DNA from: Fimbriimonadales bacterium
GTDB lineage: Bacteria; Armatimonadota; Fimbriimonadia; Fimbriimonadales; ATM1
Assembly (NCBI GenBank): GCA_026129745.1
Contig: JAHCHL010000013.1
Coordinates: forward strand, 1-64,000
DNA length: 64,000 bases
Direction: 5' to 3'
Shown: positions 57,778-64,000 of the stretch, piece by piece
Layout of the letters: each line of letters opens with the position of its first letter
Position numbering within the stretch: position 1 is the stretch's first letter
The notes under the pieces: generated by a model
What the model was told of the DNA's origin: nothing
The model's database searches: none
The model's input: only the letters and a program-made list of their open reading frames with translations
Program-made: the position numbers and the translations under genes

Positions 57778-60700
57778 ATGGAGCCAGTTAGCAAATTACC
57801 CATCGGTGCTGATTTAGAAGGGCTTAGCCTGCGCGAATTGATCGAGGCTATGGACCTTGCGGTTTGGTGTTCTGATGAAAGGGCACGCCGCGTCATCTAC
57901 GTCAGCCGTGCATACGAAGAGATCTGGGGTCGCCGGGCCGCAGAGTTCGCTTCGGACTGGGAAGCGTGGAAGGAATGGATACACCCGGAAGACCGCGACA
58001 GGGTCGTCGAGATTAGCAATCAGTTCTTTCAGGGTGACCCCGGTGCACACTATGACTTGACTTATCGCATTGTTCGACCGGACAATTCCGTCCGCACGAT
58101 AAGAGATCGCGGCTTCAAGCTTCACGGTTCTCCACCAGGGGTCATCCATGGAGTTGCCGTAGACATTACTGAACAAGTTGATAGGGAATCGCAGCTGCAA
58201 GAGAACGAGTATCGCCTCCGTGCTCTCATTGAAGCGCATCCAGATATGCTCTTTGTAATCTCTCGAGACGGTGTGATTCAAGAGTTTTACAGCCATTTGA
58301 CTGCAGTTCCCCAACTAACAGCTGACACTCTTGTAGGAAGAACTTTGGACGATTTACTTCCTGAGGAACTTGCGCTTGAAAAGCTCGCACTATATCGTCA
58401 AGTCATGGACAATGGTCAGCCAGCGAGATTCGAATATGAAGCGGACCTCGGTGGAAAGTGGCGCCGGTTGGAATCGCGCACGACCTTTCTGAGCAAAGTC
58501 CGAGTTCTTTGTGTTCTGCGCGACGTTACCGATTCTTGGGAGACTCAAGAGCGTATTCGTCAAAGTGAAGAGCTCTACCGATCCCTTGTCGATGCAACAC
58601 CAGACATGATTGCCATCCATCAGGATAGCAAGCTGGTCTTCATGAATGAGTCAGGTGTTCGCCTCTTAGGTACGCAATCAACACATGCTATTTTGGGACG
58701 TAGCATCTCTGACTTTGTTGAAGTTTCGGATCGGCAGAGGATTACTATTCAACTCGCTGAATCGTCTGCCCAGCGACCAACATTCTCATCGCAAGAGTAT
58801 TCGTTCCTCCGCCTTGACGGAACAGTAATTGCATTGGAGTTGACCTGTACGGCCTGTACGTTTGGTGGCAAAGACGCTGTTCAACTAATTGGCCGAGACC
58901 TGACACAACGACGACAGGCGGAGCAGACAGCAAGGAGCACCGAGGCACAACTGGCCGCAATCATAAACAGTCGACCCGACTGGGTATTGGCAGTCAATCG
59001 AGACGGTCAGATTCTTACTGCCAATAAAGCAACCCAACAAGCGTTCGAAGCCTACACCGGGCAACGGCTAACGCCCCTTGCCAACCCATTTGAATTCATA
59101 CCCAGCGATTCCGGAAAGAGATTCCGTGAGCGATTAGACCGAGCCTTTGCGGGGGAAACATTCAGTGTAGAGCAAGTCTTTGAATTTGGCGAACGAGCGA
59201 TTCACTTTGATATTAGCTTTGCTCCTGTCATTGAGTCTGGCGAGGTCGTAGCAGTTTCTATCATCTGTCAAGACATTTCTGATCGAGTGCTAGCTCAGCA
59301 GGAACTAGCAGAAAGCGAGCGAAGATTTCGATCCCTAGTCGAAGGCCTGCGACTGATTGCCTACGAGTTCGACCCAGTTACTCGTTGCTTCACTTATGTT
59401 TCGCCTCTTGCCGAGAATTTGCTCGGTTATCCCCATGCCAAGTGGCATGAAGTTGGATTCTGGAGAAGCGTGCTCCACCCTGAAGATAGGACGAGAATCG
59501 CGCGGTATGCACTAAGAATGGAGCAGTCTTGCAAGGATCATGAAATGGAGTATCGAATGGTCGCTGCAGACGGCAGAACAGTCTGGATTCGCGACATTGT
59601 TACCGTAGTCGCTCAGGATGATATGCCAATTCGCCTAAAGGGAGTCTTGATCGACATTACGGAGAACAGAAAGCTTGAGGAGCAGCTTCTGCAGTCCCAA
59701 AAAATGGAAGCGGTAGGCCGATTGGCTGGAGGTATCGCCCATGACTTCAACAACATGCTCTCCGCAATCATTGGCTTCGCTGAGCTGATTGAAATGAAGG
59801 AGTCGCTGTCGGAGAGTGCAAAGACACAATTGGCAGGGATCATAAAGGCTGCCGATCGCGCGTCGACGCTTACAAGTCAGTTGTTGACATTTGCAAGACA
59901 TCAAGTCAGCAGACGAGAAATTGCAGATATTAACGAGTTAATCGTTTCGGCAAGGGATTTGCTGGATCGACTTCTCGGAGATTCAATATCGGTGCGCTTA
60001 GAGTTGGACCCAAACTTGGCTCTCGTAGCTGCCGATACGATGCAACTCGAACAAGTAATGCTCAATCTCGCGCTGAACGCACGCGATGCAATGCCAAATG
60101 GGGGACAGTTTGAGATGTCCACGAAGAATGTTCATGTTGCAGGGGAAAGCCCAGAGACCAACGCTGTGCCTCCTGGATCGTATGTCCTGATTGAAGTCTC
60201 CGATGACGGAGATGGCATGCCACCAGAAGTCGCGTCTCGGGCATTCGAGCCATTCTTTACTACCAAGCCGATTGGAAAAGGAACAGGCTTAGGACTTTCA
60301 GTTTGCCACGGGATCGTTGCCAATCATGGTGGCGCCATGAAAGTCGACAGCAATCGGACAACAGGGGCATCCATTCTTATCTATCTTCCGGTAGCGTTCC
60401 CTCGTACTGATTCGAGTGAACCGGCAGGCCCGCTAGCAGGTCACTCTGTGCTTGTACTTAGCGGCGACGCAGAAGAAGCAAGAACTCTTGGAGATCAGCT
60501 CTCCAAGCTTGGTTGCAAAGTAACCGTTTGCACGGACGCAAACGGAGAGCTAATTGTTGGTGCGGACAACAACTTCGACGTCGTGGCGGTTCCAGATTGG
60601 ATTGGAGAACACGCACTCCCAATGTCAATCAACGAAATCAAGAATCGATACAACAACGTTCGTATCTTATATCTAACAAGGGCGGGTGCCAACGACATTG

Positions 60701-60795
60701 CTGACTCTGTGTCAAGTGAGGAGTTTCGATTGCACATCCCATATCGGGTTTCAGACTTAGCGCGGGCTCTCGAGTCATTGCTGGCGAACCCTTAG
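57778..60795 (+). CDS. Multi-PAS sensor histidine kinase with degenerate receiver
   Basis: ATG 57778 gives 1005 residues, no membrane helix. About five PAS domains occupy residues 15-640, two with the PAS_3 signature ([30 protein letters not shown]). The HisKA box [20 protein letters not shown] is followed by N-box [16 protein letters not shown] and G-box [20 protein letters not shown]. The last ~115 residues have a receiver-like fold, but the phosphoacceptor Asp position is Pro (FDVVAVPDW) and the conserved Lys is lost (HIPYRV). It is therefore a kinase with a pseudo-receiver, signalling to an unlinked regulator. Transcribed after a strong terminator, so it has its own promoter. Confidence 0.9.
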   Translation: MEPVSKLPIGADLEGLSLRELIEAMDLAVWCSDERARRVIYVSRAYEEIWGRRAAEFASDWEAWKEWIHPEDRDRVVEISNQFFQGDPGAHYDLTYRIVRPDNSVRTIRDRGFKLHGSPPGVIHGVAVDITEQVDRESQLQENEYRLRALIEAHPDMLFVISRDGVIQEFYSHLTAVPQLTADTLVGRTLDDLLPEELALEKLALYRQVMDNGQPARFEYEADLGGKWRRLESRTTFLSKVRVLCVLRDVTDSWETQERIRQSEELYRSLVDATPDMIAIHQDSKLVFMNESGVRLLGTQSTHAILGRSISDFVEVSDRQRITIQLAESSAQRPTFSSQEYSFLRLDGTVIALELTCTACTFGGKDAVQLIGRDLTQRRQAEQTARSTEAQLAAIINSRPDWVLAVNRDGQILTANKATQQAFEAYTGQRLTPLANPFEFIPSDSGKRFRERLDRAFAGETFSVEQVFEFGERAIHFDISFAPVIESGEVVAVSIICQDISDRVLAQQELAESERRFRSLVEGLRLIAYEFDPVTRCFTYVSPLAENLLGYPHAKWHEVGFWRSVLHPEDRTRIARYALRMEQSCKDHEMEYRMVAADGRTVWIRDIVTVVAQDDMPIRLKGVLIDITENRKLEEQLLQSQKMEAVGRLAGGIAHDFNNMLSAIIGFAELIEMKESLSESAKTQLAGIIKAADRASTLTSQLLTFARHQVSRREIADINELIVSARDLLDRLLGDSISVRLELDPNLALVAADTMQLEQVMLNLALNARDAMPNGGQFEMSTKNVHVAGESPETNAVPPGSYVLIEVSDDGDGMPPEVASRAFEPFFTTKPIGKGTGLGLSVCHGIVANHGGAMKVDSNRTTGASILIYLPVAFPRTDSSEPAGPLAGHSVLVLSGDAEEARTLGDQLSKLGCKVTVCTDANGELIVGADNNFDVVAVPDWIGEHALPMSINEIKNRYNNVRILYLTRAGANDIADSVSSEEFRLHIPYRVSDLARALESLLANP

Positions 60796-60842
60796 AGCCG
60801 CAGGCCCAACTCGCCACTTCGAGATGGACCACGGCGCCTTCG

Positions 60843-61040
60843 CTACGATTGAGGCCCGTCGCTCGAGGATTCAGCTACGTAATATTGCGTCGCTCTGCAG
60901 AAGCCGGCCAGCTTTCTAAGCGCCTCTTCTGCGACGCCATCCAGCTTAGCAGGACTCAACATGCACATGATCAAAAGAGCCAGGGCCTCTTCCTCCGTGA
61001 GGGTGAGCGTTGGTCGGGAGGTCTCTTCCTTTACGACCAT
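60843..61040 (-). CDS. Small acidic/hydrophobic protein of unknown function
   Basis: ATG 61040 is strongly supported by AAGGAGG six bases upstream and gives 65 residues; the open frame further upstream (to 61094) lacks that support. The sequence is MVVKEETSRPTLTLTEEEAL, a leucine/alanine-rich helix (EEALALLIMCMLSPAKLDGV) and a Ser-rich tail. It could be a small helical adaptor or an anti-type regulator. It converges with the kinase gene, 47 bases from its stop. Confidence 0.6.
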   Translation of the reverse strand: MVVKEETSRPTLTLTEEEALALLIMCMLSPAKLDGVAEEALRKLAGFCRATQYYVAESSSDGPQS

Positions 61041-61184
61041 CTTGCCTCCTTCGGATTCAGAATCCAGTTGACTTAGACTGCCCATACGCTCCAATTGTTC
61101 ATTTTCGGATCGAGAAGGTGCTTTCGCAAGGTGCTAACAGGAAGAACGGGCCTAAATGTGGAAAACTAGTCTACTGAATCTCCT

Positions 61185-61532
61185 ATGTTTGCGCTTAACT
61201 TCTACTCAGACCTGTACCTCGATGTCCTTAGAGCCAACAGAAAGACTCTCTCTATTCGGCTGGGCGACAAGCGTTTCAAGTATCGGGAGGGAGAAATCGT
61301 CTGGGTGACCATAGGCCAACGCTTTGGCAGACGACAAAAGCTATTCGCTGCCGTCATCGATCGGGTGGAAGTAAAGACGATCAGCGAGCTAAGTCGGCGG
61401 GAAATTGAGAGGGAGAACCCAGAATTCAGGTCGCACGAGGACGTCGTCGCGCTCCTCGCAAGAATCTACAACGAGCAAATCTCAACCGAACACCTTGTTA
61501 CTGTCATCCATTTCAGCCCGGTGGACGAATAG
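61185..61532 (+). CDS. ASCH/PUA-like domain protein
   Basis: A 115-residue protein. The N-terminus LNFYSDLYLDVLRANRKTLS followed by IRLGDKRFKYREGEIVWVTI, then FAAVIDRVEVKTISELSRRE and the C-terminal HLVTVIHFSPV follow the ASCH pattern (a PUA-related fold linked to RNA binding or modified-base handling). There is no catalytic residue that can be named with confidence. It converges with the HTH-Mop gene, 6 bases from its stop. Confidence 0.75.
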   Translation: MFALNFYSDLYLDVLRANRKTLSIRLGDKRFKYREGEIVWVTIGQRFGRRQKLFAAVIDRVEVKTISELSRREIERENPEFRSHEDVVALLARIYNEQISTEHLVTVIHFSPVDE

Positions 61533-61538
61533 GAGATG

Positions 61539-61961
61539 TCATCGGGCAATCATCACGTCGGTGGACTTTATCACTGCAGTGGCCCTATCTCCAACTCTTA
61601 GACCAAGTCGCCGGAGACTCGATCGAGAAATGATCGAGGCAACTTGATCACCTGTCGCCAGTTCCAAGATGACTTCGCAAATTACTGAGCCGGTGCTGAT
61701 TTCCTTGACGATCCCGGTAAGCCGGTTTCTGGCACTGAGCTCCATGCCAGGGATTTCCAGGCTTGGTTGAGACTCTTCGTCGCCGCCAATCAGCTTGCGC
61801 CGCATCTCCTGGATGACCTTTCTATCGTAAAGCCTCCAGCCTCTGAAATCTCGTTCGGGAGCAGGGATCCTTCCTGACTTCTCCCAACTCGCGAGGGTTT
61901 TCGCAGAAACTCCCAGAGCTTCGGCGGCTTCGGCTCTGGTCAACTTATCAGGGTGCTTCAT
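61539..61961 (-). CDS. HTH regulator fused to a molybdate-binding Mop/TOBE domain
   Basis: A 140-residue protein. The N-terminal half is a MerR/excisionase-type winged helix (LTRAEAAEALGVSAKTLASW, SGRIPAPERDFRGWRLYDRK). After a short linker, residues ~75-140 form a Mop/TOBE domain: ELSARNRLTGIVKEISTGSV, ICEVILELATGDQVASIISR and GLRVGDRATAVIKSTDV. This fold binds molybdate or tungstate. The combination resembles a compact version of ModE-like regulators. No modABC or molybdoenzyme gene is in the window. It is divergent from miaB, 48 bases away. Confidence 0.85.
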   Translation of the reverse strand: MKHPDKLTRAEAAEALGVSAKTLASWEKSGRIPAPERDFRGWRLYDRKVIQEMRRKLIGGDEESQPSLEIPGMELSARNRLTGIVKEISTGSVICEVILELATGDQVASIISRSSLRRLGLRVGDRATAVIKSTDVMIAR

Positions 61962-62009
61962 AGGAAGGTCGTACCAGTTTACTACTGCCGGTAAAATAGG
62001 CTCTCTCCC

Positions 62010-63389
62010 ATGATTCTTGCCCAGCCTAAACGAGAGTCTGCTGAATCTGTTGACTTCAACGGGTCATTTAAGGTCGTTACCTGGGGCTGTCAAATGAACG
62101 TTGAGGACAGCGAGCAGATGGAGTTGATGCTCAGGGCGACTGGACTCACAGAAGCTCCGAGTCTGGATTCTGCGGACGTGATTCTTCTCAATACTTGCAG
62201 TGTTAGGAAGAAGCCCGAGGACAAGGCATTCAGTTTGCTAGGTGAGCTTCGTGAGATGAAGGACCAGCGTCCTGACGTCGTCATCGGTGTCTGCGGCTGC
62301 ATGGCGCAGTTGCGCGCCGATGAGATCAGGCGCCGAGCCCCCCATGTCGACTTCGTGATCGGTACAGCACAGGTTGCCCTTGTGCCCGCCCTTGTTCTGG
62401 AAGCAAAGCAGGCCAGAAACTTTCAGAAACGATTAGAACTGCCAGAAAGAAAGGGTGCAATTGTCGCAAGTGTTCCCGAGCGTTATGTCGGTAGAGCCGG
62501 CAAACTCAAGTCCTTTGTACCAATTCAATATGGGTGCGATAAGTTCTGTACTTTTTGTATCGTTCCTACAACGAGAGGCCGTGAAAGAAGTCGACCGACT
62601 ATGGACATCCTGCGTGAGATTACCGAACTTGCCTCACGCGGTACGAAGGAAGTTACCCTTCTCGGGCAGACCGTGAACTCTTACGGGAAAAACATGCTTG
62701 AAGGCAAAGTGCCATTTGCAAAGCTCTTGAGGATGATCGCAGCCGTACCCGGCATTGAGCGCATTCGTTACACTTCGCCTTATCCACGTGACTTTACTGA
62801 CGATTTGCTTGCTGCACACCGCAATGTCCCGCAAGTCATGGAACATTGTCATCTCCCATTGCAAAGTGGTGATGATGAGGTCCTGAAGCGAATGAAGAGA
62901 CTGTACACTGTGAATTCGTTCAGCGAAATCTACAATCGCCTGAGATCGATTCCGGGAATGTCCATAACCACTGACATTATCATAGGATTCCCAGGCGAAA
63001 CTGACGATCAATTCATGAACACGATGAAAGTCGTCGAAACTCTTCGGTTCGATAGCGCCTTCATGTTTGCGTATTCGCAAAGGCCCGGCACGCCTGCAGC
63101 AAACTGGGATGAGCAAGTGCCCACGGACGTAAAGAAGAAGCGGCTCAATGAACTGATTGCACTACAAAACGAGATCACCTTAAGGATCAACACTGAGCAA
63201 GCTGGGTCGGTATTTGAAGTTCTGGTGGAAGGAGTATCGGAAAAGGATCCCTCTTTACTGAAGGGCCATACAAGGCACAACAAAGTTATCCTTTTTCAGG
63301 GAAGTGGAGAATTAACTGGCGAGGTGGTACATGTAGAATCCATTGAGGGCCATCCCTGGGGCTTTAGCGGGCGCCTTGCCAATAATTAG
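62010..63389 (+). CDS. miaB: tRNA-2-methylthio-N6-dimethylallyladenosine synthase
   Basis: A 459-residue radical-SAM enzyme that methylthiolates i6A37 of tRNA. N-terminal cluster cysteines are seen in TWGCQMNVEDSEQM, LNTCSVRKKPEDKAF and GVCGCMAQL. The radical-SAM motif is YGCDKFCTFC near residue 170. SPYPRDFTDDLLAAH and the C-terminal TRAM region (SVFEVLVEGVSEKDPSLLKG, TRHNKVILF) complete it. Length is normal. It is divergent from the HTH-Mop gene. Confidence 0.96.
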   Translation: MILAQPKRESAESVDFNGSFKVVTWGCQMNVEDSEQMELMLRATGLTEAPSLDSADVILLNTCSVRKKPEDKAFSLLGELREMKDQRPDVVIGVCGCMAQLRADEIRRRAPHVDFVIGTAQVALVPALVLEAKQARNFQKRLELPERKGAIVASVPERYVGRAGKLKSFVPIQYGCDKFCTFCIVPTTRGRERSRPTMDILREITELASRGTKEVTLLGQTVNSYGKNMLEGKVPFAKLLRMIAAVPGIERIRYTSPYPRDFTDDLLAAHRNVPQVMEHCHLPLQSGDDEVLKRMKRLYTVNSFSEIYNRLRSIPGMSITTDIIIGFPGETDDQFMNTMKVVETLRFDSAFMFAYSQRPGTPAANWDEQVPTDVKKKRLNELIALQNEITLRINTEQAGSVFEVLVEGVSEKDPSLLKGHTRHNKVILFQGSGELTGEVVHVESIEGHPWGFSGRLANN

Positions 63390-63419
63390 CCTTGTCCAGG
63401 TTGGAATCATGTCGGTATA

Positions 63420-63433
63420 CATGACAGGTCATG
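63420..63433. repeat. 14-bp inverted repeat CATGAC-AG-GTCATG between miaB and the redoxin gene
   Basis: Perfect 6-bp arms around a 2-base centre lie about 70 bases upstream of the redoxin gene ATG. The size and position suit an operator, but no regulator is implied. Confidence 0.25.
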
Positions 63434-63503
63434 ACGAAGGTGGCCGTGATGATTGGGATGGCCGGCAACACTCAGGCGTGATACAATCGTCTTAATAGCT
63501 ACT

Positions 63504-64000
63504 ATGCTTGGGCTTTTTTCGTTGATTGCTCTGGGTTTGATTCAGGAACCTCCGTTCCCTACGGAGCCACTGAGTCTCCCCAAGCTTCAATCTCTCGACG
63601 GCAAGGTTGTCTCAGTTCCTGCGCCAGCCAAGAAGGCGACGGTCGTCATGTTTGTGACTGTGGACTGTCCCATTGCGAACAGATATGTACCTGAGATGAA
63701 GCGAATCGCCGAGGAGTACCAAGAGAAGCACGTTGCATTTTTACTGGCCTACGTTGACCCATACCTCGATGTTCAAGAAGTGCAAAAGCATCGAGCTGAC
63801 TTTGAGGTCACGATTAACGGCGTATTCGACGAAAAGCACATTCTCGTTAAGGCGCTCGGCGCCACAATCACTCCTCAAGCGGTCATCGTAGGGTCAGATG
63901 GAATGCTGAAGTATCGTGGCCGAATAGATGACACTTACGTAGAGCATGGGCGTCCGAGAGAAAGACCTACGAGGCAAGACTTGAGGATTGCGCTTGAAGA
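63504..64000 (+). CDS. Exported redoxin/thioredoxin-fold protein, N-terminal part (cut by window edge)
   Basis: An ATG at 63504 opens a frame that runs off the window end (165 codons seen). The N-terminus is a signal peptide (MLGLFSLIALGLIQEPP). The mature part shows VVMFVTVDCPIANRYVPEMK, an AhpC/redoxin-like active-site region with a single Cys, and TPQAVIVGSDGMLKYRGRID near the end. Proteins of this type are often linked to cytochromes or other envelope oxidoreductases. A TACAAT element lies at 63482. The 3' end and its partners are outside the window. Confidence 0.85.
   Translation, partial: MLGLFSLIALGLIQEPPFPTEPLSLPKLQSLDGKVVSVPAPAKKATVVMFVTVDCPIANRYVPEMKRIAEEYQEKHVAFLLAYVDPYLDVQEVQKHRADFEVTINGVFDEKHILVKALGATITPQAVIVGSDGMLKYRGRIDDTYVEHGRPRERPTRQDLRIALE

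Overview
The window is chromosomal DNA from a bacterium with an outer membrane. It carries many lipoprotein signal peptides, a PorV-like beta-barrel protein and numerous secreted proteins, alongside core housekeeping genes (aroC, ispE, glmM, coaX, smpB, tsaD, rimI, miaB, feoAB, grpE, gltA/prpC-like, accB, two tRNAs). The mix of paired M14 peptidases, secreted Ig-like and FG-GAP proteins, orphan LivF, HWE/PAS kinases and a CheD/HDOD pair is reminiscent of Armatimonadota (Fimbriimonadia-like). That assignment is an inference from gene flavour and is not proven. No insertion sequence, integrase, prophage or CRISPR array was seen.

Layout. 0-4.2 kb: the 3' end of galE, a fibronectin-like protein and an M14 peptidase, all GC-rich. 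4.3-9 kb: a Pro/Lys-rich secreted protein, a second and AT-richer M14 peptidase, a HEAT lipoprotein and a GlsB-like protein. 9-13 kb: an ARPP-1/DUF6569 lipoprotein, then a tight operon tauE - small membrane protein - ispE - MobA-like - isolated AMP-ligase C-domain-like protein. 13-17.9 kb: small minus-strand genes, HDOD, a CheD homologue without its catalytic Cys, two exported proteins and aroC. 17.9-23.6 kb: GAF-GAF histidine kinase, feoB, feoA with a 16-bp palindrome upstream, and an S1C-type lipoprotein protease. 23.7-33.7 kb: XRE-TPR regulator, lipoproteins, smpB, FKBP, orphan livF, rimI-tsaD, grpE-glmM-coaX.

33.7-43.5 kb: a minus-strand surface operon (Ig-like protein, PorV-like barrel, TPR/caspase-fold protein lacking the catalytic dyad, an unknown protein), then sugar-nucleotide genes (HAD phosphatase, DegT aminotransferase, nucleotidyltransferase) and a large secreted protein. 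43.5-47 kb: a NapH-like ferredoxin fused to TPRs, a nitrilase, accB, and divergent tRNA-Arg and tRNA-Pro. 47-55 kb: an island of four large secreted proteins, three of which share a short N-terminal-type module. 55-55.6 kb: a decayed gene. 55.6-57.7 kb: prpB and a citrate/methylcitrate synthase ending in a strong terminator. 57.8-64 kb: a multi-PAS kinase with a degenerate receiver, small genes, an HTH-Mop/TOBE regulator, miaB and the start of a redoxin gene.

The strongest candidates for something new are: the surface operon with the inactive caspase fold (34.6-38.1 kb); the CheD pseudoenzyme (His kept, Cys replaced by Gly); the NapH-TPR fusion; the secreted-protein island at 47-55 kb; the HTH-Mop regulator; and the decayed reading frame at 55.0-55.6 kb.
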